This document shows, piece after piece, positions 23,054 to 35,200 of a DNA stretch of 64,000 nt (positions are counted from its first letter, which is position 1; every line of letters begins with the position of its first letter). Under the pieces are notes generated by a model, which was given only the letters and a program-made list of their open reading frames with translations, did not search any database and was not told the DNA's origin. The DNA lies in the NCBI RefSeq assembly GCF_024323335.1, contig NC_066581.1, forward strand, positions 440,783,816 to 440,847,815. The letters are read 5' to 3'. The DNA comes from Lathyrus oleraceus (taxonomy: Eukaryota; Streptophyta; Magnoliopsida; Fabales; Fabaceae). The position numbers and the translations under genes were made by a program.

Positions 23054-25380
23054 ACCAATCTCACACCATATCATTGGAACAACTGCCAAGTAATGGACTT
23101 ATGCTTGTCTCCTCCATGGACAAAGCAAAAATGCTATAAAGCAAAGCTTATGAAATGACATACAAATGATGATGATAAATGCACTAAGGCACACTCAAGC
23201 AGATATGCATAGATGAATCAAGTAAGCAAGCACACAATTAATTCAATTAGCACACAATATATACAAGCAATCTGGCTCAGGCAAGGTTAGACTTTAAAGT
23301 CAACTGGAATGGGGTAAGTGCCTCATAGCTCTTATCTCTGGTCAGAGAGAGCATTGAATGGTAGAATGTGTGGGAGTTCAGAAAGTTGGAACTCTCTCCA
23401 CAAGTGAATGACTCTATAGATCTTGGGTTAGTATCCACAATGCATCAACATGTAATGTGAGCAAGGGGATGACACACTGAATAGTAGGATATGGACTACA
23501 CATCTCTTTTATCTACCAATTGCCTCATATGAGGACTTTTCCTGCTTAGCACAAAGAGTAAACAACCACAAGCATTGCCTCTTAAGGAGGACTTCAGACA
23601 GGTGCCTGGCCACATAACAGGCCAGGTCTTCCAGACTACATGAAGAAGAGAGGTTATACCTAATTGGTTAAGCAACCAAGCAAAAGCAAGTTCAAAAGTG
23701 AACTTAAGCAACTAATGTACCTGTGGAAACATCAAACAAATCAGTACAACTATACAGACATACAACCAACAGTTAATGCAACAGATAACCAATATAGGCA
23801 AAGGCATAAGCCACAAGTTAAACTCAAGAGAGTCAACATCAACCTACAAAACACACATTATTAATCAAAAGCAAATATCAAATGCTCTCAAGATGAGGCA
23901 TCATCAATTGTGTAACTTGTATGTGTAACCTGAAACAAAACTCCAAACATGAGCAACCAACCACTAGGTCAAAGCCTAGGTTCAAAGATGGGGAACAAAT
24001 TTAAAACAGAAGCTGAAATTTGACATGATGAAACTTCAAACAATTATTGACACATAGCAAAAAGTCTCACGTTCATATCATGTACCAAATGCATTTCATG
24101 ATCATTCTAAGTTCAATGCAATTTTAAAGTCCAAATGTGATCAACCAGAAAGATAAATCTCAATCAAATCAGAAATCAATCACAAAAATCTGGAAAAATT
24201 CATACATGTTCAAGACATATCATATGATCAGCATGCAAAAAATCAGAACAATTGAGCATCATTTGATAGGGTAAATACATAGCATAAGATGAACATGCAA
24301 AGGTGTGACACAAATTGCCACACCTACTTAGAAAATTCACAAACCAGAAACCACAATTGATAAAATTGCAAACTCAACACCAAAATGTCAATTAGAGTGT
24401 CTAGTTTCATCATGCAAATTTCCAGAAGCATTGGATCAACACACATTATTTCACAATGGAAAAGGCAAGCAATGTTCAAAATGCACACACATACAAAAAC
24501 CATAGGCAAAATTAAACCCAGGCCAGGCACAACTTTGATTATCATGCTGATAAAAAAGTAGAGAGAAAAAGGAGATCATAGCAAAAATCCCCATGCCAAT
24601 TGGATCATTATTTGATTTATTATGATTTTTTAAAGATGCAATTGAAAAATGAAATAAAAATTGCAATAGAAAAATGTATTAATTGAAATAATTGGAATTA
24701 AATTCAAAAATTGGATTTGGCGCTCAGCTACTAAACGATGCGTTTTACTAAAAATGCCTTGGCCAATCAGCATCAAGCATGGCGCGCACATGCAAACTCT
24801 AACACACTTTAGGAAACGGTTTTCACAAACACTCTGGAAACAGAAAAGCGTGGCAGAACGAACATCCAAAACCGTTGCCATAGTGTCTGGTTCATCTTCC
24901 CCAATTAAACCGCGCGATGAATAGTGACTCATGAAGAACATCATGAACAAATTTCCCAGAATTGAAAAGCAAACATATCATTGTAAAGGTCATTCATCAA
25001 GCATCAATAATCAACAATTATTTGTACCCTCTTGTAGCAACAGAACTAGATTCAACTGGATTCGAGGCCTGGTGATGCTTGAAAACTCCTCTACAATGTT
25101 TATGAAGGTGAATAGAAGGAAGATCAAAGCTCAGTTATGCACGATTCCACAGAATTGTTGATTTGCCATTGTTGCTTCTAATCTTCAAACACTCTAATGT
25201 TGCACGATTCCTGCTGATTCTATGAATAATCCTGCTTAAGAACAACTTAACAACAAGAATTAAGCACGAAATTGGATTGGAAATGAAGAAAATGGAAGAA
25301 AAATTTGAGAGAGAAATTTGATATTCTAGATCTAGATCTGAAAATAATGAATGTTGTTACCAGAATTCTGTTAGGGTTAG

Positions 25381-25390
25381 CTATATATAC
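25381..25390 (-). promoter_or_regulatory. TATA-like box in Ogre-C 3' LTR
   Basis: Minus-strand GTATATATAG precedes GCTAACCCTAACAGAATTC. The same sequence is in the 5' LTR at 42365-42374, where it would drive element transcription. No experimental start site is known to me. Confidence 0.55.
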
Positions 25391-26511
25391 TTCCTCTTAA
25401 TCACTTCCCTAATCATGCTTAAGCAAATGCAATTGGAATTAGCTAAAATAAAGTGCAAATGCAAAATGGCCATTTTACCCTATGCATGGTGTGCATGATG
25501 GACAGTGCACGTGTTTGTGATCCAATTCCACTTAAAACATCATTTTGGAGCTATTGGCAATGGTAGAAAGTTCCAACAATTAGCCAATTTTAAACTTTGA
25601 AAATTCTCTCCAAAAATCAAGATTTTTGCAAATGATCATGAAATAAGAAATGATGCAATGTAATGCAAGATTATGAAATTATAGTTCAAAACAAGAATTT
25701 AGCAAAAAGAGCCACATGATTTGGAGCAATGGTTGAGAAGTTATGCCCTTTTGAAGTTCAATCCACACTTGGCCATGTTTTGATCATATATCCTTAACCA
25801 CACATGAGAAATGGATGATCTTGGACTTTTTGAAAATGGGAGAGAAAGATATACAACTTTCATGTTCAACAAAGTTTCATTTGAAGCATTCTTGATGATG
25901 TAATCTTGAGGAGAAAACCTTTCCATTTTTGGCAATTCCAAATTATAGTTCACTTTCTATTTTTGGAAAATTTTGATCTGACTTTATTTTCTTCAATGTT
26001 GATGTTTGAAATGTCAAATGAGACTTGTTTGAACATGAATGAAGTATTTCTAGGCTCTTCCCACCTCCAAAATCCACAGTTGACTGAGCAGTTGACTGGC
26101 TAGGGTTTCAATTGACTGAAGAATGCCTTGATGAGATTCAAGCCTCTACCACTTGAGATTCTGATTCAAAATTACATCATAGCTCATATGACTTCTTGAT
26201 TAATGATCATGGGGCCCAAATTCTTCAGAATGGCCACCATCTATTGCTCAATGGCTGCCTTTGACTGCCTTGACCTGTGATTGCTTCATCTGCAAGTAAC
26301 AAGGTTAGATGACATATTTTTGTACTTTTAGTTAGTAAACAAATGAAAAGCAATGATATACATATGCCAAACATGCTTGGTGATCAAGAAACACTCTCAA
26401 AAGATAACCCAACCACAGGGAAGCAGGCAAGATGCACAATGATCCTTGAGGCAATGCAATGATATGATATGATGCCATGAGGGATCTTAGGGACAAAATT
26501 GGGGTCTTACA

Positions 26512-26524
26512 GATGCCCCTATTT
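26512..26524 (-). other. Ogre-C polypurine tract
   Basis: Minus-strand AAATAGGGGCATC lies immediately upstream of the 3' LTR start TGTAAGACC. The PPT primes plus-strand DNA synthesis. The identical tract borders the Ogre-B LTR at 48010-48022. Confidence 0.85.
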
Positions 26525-29500
26525 AAGGTCATTCTAGCCAGAGAAGTGAAGTTCAGACGTCTTCATCTCGACGCGGTAGAATGGGCTTAAATAACAGTAA
26601 TGAGACAAATTTTGGTCCCTAAGAGACCTCATGATGCAGATGTATGCATGCAAAAGAAAACAAAACTCTGTGGGGATATGGTTCACACAGAAGAGACGAT
26701 CCATCAGAGTAATACATTCACTAGGAACAGAGACTCTACCAGGACTCTTGTGGGGATAATAAAAAAAGAAATGCGTGAGTAGGACACGACTCTGAATTAG
26801 GGAACAAATTGACACTGCGTGAACAAGACACGACTGGACTGGAGACCTCACTGGGAAGTGAAGGACTCGAACTAAGAAAAAGAAGAAATCCAACGGAAGA
26901 CACATCCATTGGAAAGACACAAGTTGACTCAAACTATCCACAAAGGATACTTCGGATAAAAATCCGGACTCGGACTGGGGAAAAGATTCACAAAGAACCT
27001 CCCTGCCGGGGAAAAATTGCATATATTGGGGAAACGCCAATACAGCAAAAGGGTAAAATCACAACAGGAAACTCCACTGGAGAAATGTCTAACAAAGACT
27101 CTCACGGGGAAGCAACAAAGAATGAGGTGTTACCGGTATAAGGGTAACAAACTCAGGAAGAATGAATATCTAAGACCGGTATAAGGGTGAGAGACATCAA
27201 TCAACCAAACATCTGAGAAAGACCTGAAAAAGGTACATCAACTCAGGAAAATCTGACTCCACAAGGGACCAAGGTCATAATAGGGAGCAGAAAGGAAGGA
27301 ACACCAGGGATACCGGTTACTGGGTATATAATATGTGACCGACCAAAGCGTGAATTGGTATATATGCCAAAACACTCATCATCCGAAAGGAGGGCTTGAA
27401 GAAGCAAATCGACTTACAGGATGGACATTCGAATCCACAACAGGAAGACCAATCTTACTCAAACTGGGGACACAAACCCAAAGAGTGCATGAGATATAAT
27501 ATCCATTATCGTCAGAACGTGGATAGAATACTCGCATGAGATATATTATCTATTACCGTCAGAACGTAGATAATACACTCGCATGGAAGGAAACACCAAG
27601 GATACCGGTTACTGGGCATATAATAGGTGACCTACCGAAAACGTGAATTGGTATATATGCCAAAACACTCATCATCCAAAATACAAACTTGTTAAAGGAT
27701 GGATATTCGATTCTACAAAGAATATGAATCTTACTCTACTGGGGAAAATCAACAAAGGACTCCAACCAAAGAGCGAAAGAGATATATTATTCATTACCGT
27801 CAGAACGTGAATAATATACTCAAGAAAGGAAGAGACACCAGAGATACTGGTTAGGGCATATAATAGGTGGTCAACCAAAAAGAGAGATGATCGATACCAC
27901 AACAACAGGGTAAACGAAAGACAACTCACAGAGGATGAATTGCAAGCATCCGGCAATTATCCAACAAACAACAAATATTCGATTCCACAAAGGAATAACG
28001 AATCTTACTCGACTGGGGAAACACAACAGGCTTCGACTGAAGAGTGCATGAGATATATTATCAATTACCGTCAGAACATGGATAACACACTCGCATGGAA
28101 GATTATCCACAACCGGTTACTGGGTTAACACAGGATAAATCGACCGAAAAGAAAGGCATCGGGATACCAAACTAGGTATATAATGATGACCAATCCAAAG
28201 GAGCAACAAACATTACCGAGCAAACGGGTAAATGAAAGAAGACTCACTGGGGATACATTGATACAAAATCAATGATCCGGGGATGAATTGCATAAACAAC
28301 AATTATCCGGGCACTTACTGGCGACTTCAAAGGGGTAACATTGCAAGCATACGGCAATGATCCAGAAGAAGATTTGTTGGGGATACAATTGCTAGCAAAA
28401 GGCAATTATCCAAAAGCAAGGGAGGAATATCAACATCGAAAATTGAATGAAGATAACCACAAAGAGTAACCATCATCGGTTAGGATGAATAACAAGGTTA
28501 ACTCTGCAATAGGGAGAAATTAGGGTTTACATCTACCGAATACGGGGTAGAAAACCAAAACTCTAGTTGGGGACAAAATTGCTAGCAACCGGCAAATTAT
28601 CCACAAAAAGCACAGACTCCGTTGGGAATAAAACCACAACAACATAGGATTTACAACTACCGAATACTGGGTAGAAGACCAAAAAACCCACCATCAACCA
28701 GACTGAACCACAAAGGTTACCTCTGCTAGGGGAAAAGAGATAGGACTTACAACTACCGAATACGGGGTAGTAGCCAACAACTCTGGCTGGGGATAAAAGA
28801 ATTAGGCTTTACATCCACCGAATACTGGGTAGAAAACCAACAACTCCGCGTGGGAATGAAAGAAATCACAAATCCGCACGGGCACAAGATAGGGTTTATA
28901 ACAAACCACAAACTGCTGGAGAGCAGGAAAACTAGGATTTACAACTACCGAAAATTGGGTAGAAAACCAAAATACTCTTGCGGAGGAATAAAAGGTATAT
29001 AACCACAAATTCCGCCAAGAAGAGGGAACATAGGACTTACAACTACCGGTATAAGGGTTGAGGCCCAAAAGGATTCCGCCGGGGATAAAAGAATTATTGC
29101 CGGTTACTGGGCAAATTATTCATTTATTCCACAGGGAAGCACAAGAAACAGCTGACAAATGCCAATTCGGGGTCGATTCGAAAAGACAGACTGAATCAAG
29201 ACACGTCCTAATGAGGATATAGCTCAATAGGAACATCCATCCCAATATATGTGTTGGGAGGAAACGGAAGAAACCGTCATCCACGAGGATAATCTCAGTG
29301 GGGAACTGCAGAAGGAAAGACAAACACTTTCTGCTTATGGGGCAGACTCTATATTGAGAGATTAGACGCCCGACATCTGCTTGGGAAGATCTATTGGAGA
29401 TCTATATCACCCATAGCAGGAGACAACAAACAAGAGATATATGGCGAAAAATGCAACATGAATATCTTAATGTTTTTATGATTATGCATGAAAATGCAAC

Positions 29501-31366
29501 AGACATATCTAACACAAACAGGCCCAGGAATCAAACGCCCGGTACTATACTTCCAGAGGAAAAACCAACTGGAAAGCCAATCTGCTGGAGATCTACATGC
29601 TGCAAAGCAAAGATCTGCGAGGAGGCAAAAGATCAGAGATATCACCAAATCTCTGAGTGATGGATCAACAATCAACCCAACTGGCGAACAGAAAGTCACA
29701 ACAGGCATAAACAGCCACAAAGACGGATCTGTTGGGGAAATGAGAAATCCTGAGATATCTGCAGGGGAACAAGAGCTTATTGCACAAGCGAGAACTGCTA
29801 CGAAAGCAACTCCACATAACTCCTCTGGGGAACAACCCTCTGAGGGAGAACAGATCATCCCTGTAGAATCTACTGCACAAGCAAATCTACCTGGGGAGAA
29901 CACAAGTAGCCATTCCATCGGGAATACACCCACTGAAGGAAAAACAGATCACACAAGTAGATTCTGCAACAAGCCACTCTACTGAGGATCAAAAGCAATC
30001 AGGAAATCAACCCAATCTCTGGATGCTAGACCACCAACTGACCCTACTGGGAAAACAGAGATTTCAACAAGCAGAAACTACCACAAGAGCAACTTTGTCG
30101 AGGATACCAGCTCTGGCGGAGACTCTGAGGATTATCACAGATGCAATCCTGACTCTGTTGGGAATACCAACTCTTTTGGGGATTTTGCATAAATACAATC
30201 CACCAAACCACAAATCTACTGACGGCTAGGGAATCCATTGAGGGACCCACTAGGGATATGGAGGAGAGCTGGGGATCAACCACTGAATGCTACACCTTCC
30301 AAAAACAAATCAACAACTGCTGAGGAGGAAAACAATCACTACTCTGCTGAAGGCTAAACGCTCTGATGGGGAGATAGCAACAGCTCCGCTCGCGACAAAG
30401 CTGAGGAAAGTGGTAAAATACCGGGATATCAATCCACCAACCACTGAATCTTCAAAAAGAAAGCAACCATGCTGAGGAGAGAAACCACAACTCCGCTGGC
30501 GACTGCACTGGGAAGAGTGACGGGGTACCGGGGTTTCAAACCACCGACTACCGAATCTACCAAAAGGAAAACACCCATGATGGGAGAGAATACTGCTGGA
30601 GAAGAAATCGTAGTCTTCAATAAGCCCTCCGCTTGGGGAACAACCCACAACAACAACTCTGCTTGGGGAACAACCCCAACAACAAAGCAGGATAAAGAGG
30701 ATACAACCATGCCAGGAATATGAACAAATGTCTTACCCGTTAGAAATCATGCCACCCTTGGGAGAGCACTGAGAAATTCTTAAGTATCCTTTCATCATTG
30801 TGAATGTTCACTTTGTTTAAAACAACAAATTTGAAAAAATTTATTTGTTTAAAACAATGACATTTTATCAATTAAAACATGCAAAACATTTGTTGAATTG
30901 AAACAAATAAGAGTGCAAATAATCGGATAAAAAGCTCAAATTGATTTGATGGAATGGTAGCCTGCAAATGGCAAGACTCCATAGATCTGTACAAATTTAA
31001 AATCAGTGATATATATTGGAAGAGGGCTACATTGAACATAATGATCCTTTCTCTACCAATTTGAATCTCGATGTATTCGAAGCTTCAGTCGATGACGAAT
31101 CGAGAACCTCTGACGAAAAGACAGTTGCAGAATAGAAAGTCTTGTCAGGATGCAGTTACTTGCCAAATCCCTAATTTTTGCCTAGATTGCCCCAGGGTGA
31201 GGTACTCAATCTAGCGGGATGCAAATATTCTTTTTTTTCAAGTCTCTAGTTTTTGCCTGGATCACCCTTTCGGGTTCTCCACCAAGACGCTCATTTATGC
31301 CTAAGCCGCCCTTTCGGGTTTTCAACTTAGCGAGCTATTATGTTTTTCATTTGCATATACTTTTTT
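26525..31366 (-). repeat. Ogre-C 3' untranslated region with mosaic tandem motifs
   Basis: About 4.8 kb of non-coding, repeat-mosaic sequence of the sort known as the hypervariable 3' UTR of Ogre/Tat elements. Plus-strand motifs recur: TACCGAATACTGGGTAGAAAACC (about 28535-29060, six or more copies), ATATATTATC...ACCGTCAGAACGT (27490, 27540, 27785, 28050), ACCGGTTACTGGG, and CTCTGCTGGGGAA-like boxes (28600-30680). A block beside the PPT (26512-26650) and another at 29438-29525 are conserved in Ogre-B. Three stem-loops lie at 31181-31330. ORFs of up to 180 codons here are judged to be chance. Confidence 0.85.
31181..31330. other. Three stem-loop units after the Ogre-C pol stop
   Basis: Three units start GCCT: 31180, 31255 and 31299. 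In unit 1 CTAGATTG (31182-31189) pairs perfectly with CAATCTAG (31207-31214). In unit 3 CTAAG (31301-31305) pairs with CTTAG (31326-31330). Unit 2 pairs imperfectly (CTGG with CCAAG). Loops of 17-20 bases in units 2 and 3 share CCCTTTCGGGTT, itself a small hairpin. Confidence 0.6.
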
Positions 31367-31730
31367 TTAGGCAAAGTATCTCTTGACTGCATCTGAATTC
31401 ACAGGACGAGTAAAATCCTCCCCATCCATTGTTGTAAGCATCAAAACACCGCCTGAAAAGGCTCTCTTAACAACATATGGACCCTCGTAGTTTGGAGTCC
31501 ACTTGCCCCTGGAATCGGACGCGAAAGACAAGACTTTCTTGAGCACGAGGTCACCTTCTCGGAACACACGAGGCTTGACCTTCTTATCGAATGCTTTCTT
31601 CATTCTCTGCTGATATAACTGACCATGGCACATGGCAGTCAATCGCTTCTCTTCAATCAAATTCAGTTGGTCATAACGACTCTGAATCCATTCAGCATCA
31701 GTCAACTTGGCTTTGAGGGTATACTCTTTC
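31367..31730 (-). pseudogene. Ogre-C integrase C-terminal remnant
   Basis: An open stretch of about 120 codons ending at 31367. Recognisable parts are the ...AEWIQSRYDQLNLIEEKR helix, MCHGQLYQQRMKKAFDKKV, FREGDLVLKK, RGKWTPNYEGPYVVKRAF and DAVKRYFA. This is the extreme C-terminus of Ogre-type integrase. The zinc-binding and DDE catalytic domains are missing. Upstream the sequence passes into an A/T homopolymer-rich filler (31733-31815). It is the 3' side of the deletion that removed RT, RNase H and the integrase core. Confidence 0.88.
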
Positions 31731-31820
31731 TTTTTCCTTTTGAAAAATTTTTTTTGATTTTTTTTTGATTATTTTTTTTTTATTTTTTTTGTTTTTCCAC
31801 CCTCTTCTCTTTTTTTTACA
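31731..31820 (-). repeat. A-rich (minus strand) filler at the pol deletion junction
   Basis: About 85 bases composed almost only of T runs on plus (A on minus), bounded by CCTTTTG and TTTTTTTACATTACA. It replaces more than 3 kb of pol. Such a filler may mark repair of a break or an RNA-level (template-switch) deletion. Confidence 0.75.
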
Positions 31821-32015
31821 TTACATTTGTAATGCCCCAGTTTGACTGTTTTGCTGATTCTCATGATACAGCCGAATGATCTTCTTTTCATATTCAAGAA
31901 GGCGGGTAATCTCATCAGGAATCCCCTTCAACATCATCTTCCTCTGCCTCGAATACAAGGAATTCAAGATTGGGAGATGGTGTTGGATCATTATGTTGAA
32001 TGGGTTTAGAAATCC
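31821..32015 (-). pseudogene. Ogre-C second pol exon, N-terminal remnant upstream of RT
   Basis: The minus strand reads the acidic linker typical of Ogre pol between protease and RT: NDPTPSPNLEFLVFEAEEDD, then, after a +2 frameshift, IPDEITRLLEYEKKII. Homology ends near 31833, before any RT motif. It begins directly after a canonical TGCAG acceptor (32016), so it is the 5' end of the downstream exon. Confidence 0.75.
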
Positions 32016-32268
32016 CTGCATAATGATTTTGGATAATGAAAAGCTTTAGAATTTAAACAAGCAAACCATTATGCAGATGAATAGATTGCTTTTATTCTTG
32101 TTTTTAGGGGTTTTTTGTGATCACTGTTTTCATGCAAAAGCAAAAAGTGAAAACAAATGTTTAACAATGCATTAATTGAATGAAATATCATTGTATATAT
32201 GGTGCCAACAATGTCATCACTTCTCCTTTTCGCATGGGAGAAGGGTTTTGAACAAAGTGAACCATTAC
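32016..32268 (-). other. Putative gag-pro/RT intron of Ogre-C (253 bp)
   Basis: The minus strand has a GTAATGG donor at 32268 and a TTATGCAG acceptor ending at 32016. Joining the flanks keeps the protease frame and converts the protease ORF stop, which spans the donor, into a sense codon leading into the acidic linker. Ogre elements are described as having an intron between the protease and RT regions whose partial splicing controls Gag-Pol output. Position here agrees. The intron interior is AT-rich, as plant introns are. Confidence 0.7.
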
Positions 32269-35200
32269 TCTGATCTATGAATGACTGTAGGAACATCTAC
32301 AGCGACCCAATTATGGCAGACACCACCAGGTATGATGAAGGTGCTCAAATCCTCTGCATCCTCTTCTAAGATAGCAGCAGCTTCCTCAGGTTGATCAGCA
32401 TGAATGAAACCTCCACTCTTGAATAGCTCAAGTTCATTGAATTCCCCAGACAAATAGCCAATGCCAGCCCAGGATTTATTGTCTTCAAGCTCAATCATCT
32501 TCCCTAAACCAGCAACTGCACCACATTCAATGGCCAGTTTTGCATCACGATAGGAAGCAAATGAAGGAGACTTCTTCTCAATCGGCTCAACAACAGATAA
32601 AGCTTGGAAAGGAGTTCCAACTTCATCCTCAGCATCAATATATGAGAAAGAAGATAAGTGGCTAACCAGGAGAGCCTTTTCTCCCCCTACCACAACCAGT
32701 TTCTTATTCTTGACGAATTTCAGCTTCTGGTGTAGGGTGGATGTCACGGCGCCAGCCTCGTGAATCCATGGTCTACCAAGGAGACAGCTATAAGATGGGT
32801 GGATATCCATTACCTGGAAGGTAACTTGGAAATCACTTGGTCCAATCTTGATTGGGAGATCAACTTCCCCAATCACAGTCTTACGCGACCCATCGAAAGC
32901 TTTCACAACAACACCACTCTGCCTCATAGGAGGCCCCTGATATGACAATCGAGAGAGTGTGGTCTTTGGCAATACATTAAGAGATGACCCAGTGTCCACC
33001 AGTACATTGGACATGGCGTCAGTCTTGCAGTTCATGGAGATATGTAGAGCCATGTTGTGGTCTCTTCCCTCCTCAAGGAGATCAGCGTCACAGAAACTCA
33101 AAGTGTTGCAAGCAGTGATGTTTGCAACGATACTGTCAAACTGTTCTATGGTGACGTCGTGATCAACATATGCCAGATCCAAAACTTTTTGCAGAGCCTC
33201 TCTATGAGGTTCTGAATTCAGCAGCAAAGATAATACGGAGATCTTGGAAGGCGTTTGTAGAAGCTGGTCTACAACATTGTACTCACTCTTCTTGATGAGC
33301 CTCAGCATCTCATCACATTCTTCATTCACAGTGCCACTTGGGCCAACAGAAGAAACAAGAGTCTTTTGTACAGAGGAGGGTTTGGCAACAGCAAGTGCCG
33401 GGTTCTGAACATTCACAGCAGTCCCAACCGGACGCTCAGCAGAATCAAAAGCAACATGAGGCTTTGGGGGTGCAGAAAACACACGACCACTACGGGTCAA
33501 CCCGCTCACGTTAGCAATATTGGTAACAGAAGTTGAAGGCAATGGCACCTCTTTCCCATCTTCCACAGCAACGGGATTATACCGGAAGGGAATTGCTTTC
33601 TCCGAAGAATAAGGCACAGGGCCTGCAGGCTTGATTATCAGAGAAGGAGAGACCTTCGGCTTGCTACCATCATAACGGATGACAACAGGCTCGGGTAGCT
33701 TGAACACAGGAGAAATAACATTCACTTCTGGTTCATCTTCATCAACATTACGGTTCTGAAGAATCTCTATAGTACCTTCATCCAACAGCTCTTGAAGCTC
33801 TCTTCGCACTTGGCGGCAACCCAGTCTATTGACGGAGCAAATGCGGCATCTGTCATGGTCATGCTCCATATGGCTGTACTGACATAGCAAACGATGCAAC
33901 TCGACCAATGACTGTCGAATATCACTTACATATTTGACTTTATACTTCCCAGGGCACCCCTGGACCATGTTCACTGATTTCCCATGCTCGGGCAATGGGT
34001 TCTTTGTAACATTGGGGCCTGAGTCCTCGAAGCTCAGAATACCACACCGCATAAGGTCTTGAACCTTAGTATTCAATGGAAAGCAGTTCTCAATGTTGTG
34101 TCCCGGTGCACCGAAATGATATACACAGTGTTGATCTGGCTTATACCACCACTGCGGATTCACAGGCCTAGCTGGAGGATCCATGGGAGTAACCAATTTC
34201 CTTTCCAACAAGGAAGGATATAGTTCAGCATATGACATAGGAATGGGATCGAAGCTGATCTTCTTCCTATCATAATTCATATTAGCTTGGTTACTAGTAC
34301 TGTCACGAGGCTGGTAAGCCTGTTGCTGTGGACGGTGCTGCTGATGATATTGAGGTTGTTGCTGATGCTGATTATGCTGCTGATACTGAGCATTATCTCT
34401 GAAAACAGGTGCTATATGAGCCACCTGGTGCTGATGACGCACTGGCTTCCTCTTAACAGAGGGTCTTCTTGGTTTAGCATGGGATTGCACAGCATGTGCC
34501 TCCCCATCTTTCTTCTTAAACGCCCCATACCGTTTAGAAGAGCTCTCATCTTTCGACAGACGTCCCTCACGGACTCCTTCCTCCAGACGCATCCCCATGT
34601 TCACCATTTCGGTGAAATTAGAGGGAGCACTCGCAACCATCCGCTCGTAATAGAATGAGCTAAGAGTCTTCAAAAAGATTTTAGTCATTTCTTTCTCTTC
34701 CAGCGGAGGAGTAATCTGAGCTGCTAACTCTCGCCACCTCTGGGCGTACTCTTTGAAAGTCTCTTTATCGTTTTGAGACATGGCCCTGAGTTGATCACGG
34801 TCAGGAGCCATATCAACATTATATTTGTACTTCTTTACGAAGGCCTCGCCAAGATCGTTGAAGGATCGGATGTTTGCACTATCAAGGCTCATATACCAGC
34901 GAAGAGCCGCACCGGACAAACTATCCTGAAAATAATGGATCAGAAGCTGATCATTCTCTATTTGCGTAGACATTTTCCTGGCATACATAACCAGGTGAGA
35001 GAGAGGGCAGGTGTTCCCCTTATATTTTTCAAAGTCAGGCACTTTGAACTTGATCGGAATCTTTACGCCGGGAACAAGGCAAAGTTCAGCAGCAGACTTG
35101 CCAAACAGATCTTTCCCTCGGAGGGTCTTCAATTCCTTACGCAGCTCAAGGAATTGGTCGTTCATAGCTTCCGTCTTCTCATTAACATCTGGGCCCTCAG

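Larger units (their letters stand above)
21488..26511 (-). repeat. Ogre-C 3' LTR (5024 bp)
   Basis: It starts TGTAGCGGTG and ends GGTCTTACA, so on the element strand it reads TGTAAGACCCC ... CCGCTACA. Compared with the 5' LTR it lacks 62 bp (equivalent of 40065-40126) and 178 bp (equivalent of 41830-42007). The second gap is bounded by ATTT microhomology. It contains the 51-bp tandem array and a TATA-like box. Confidence 0.93.

Noticed and set aside
26534..27040. 168-codon minus-strand ORF next to the Ogre-C 3' LTR
   Set aside because: It covers the conserved PPT-adjacent noncoding block and repeat motifs. The matching Ogre-B sequence is not open in the same way.
29391..29933. 180-codon minus-strand ORF and overlapping 165-codon plus-strand ORF in the Ogre-C 3' UTR
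   Set aside because: Both strands are open across the same repeat-rich stretch, composition follows the repeat motifs, there is no recognisable domain, and the corresponding Ogre-B region has no equivalent frame.
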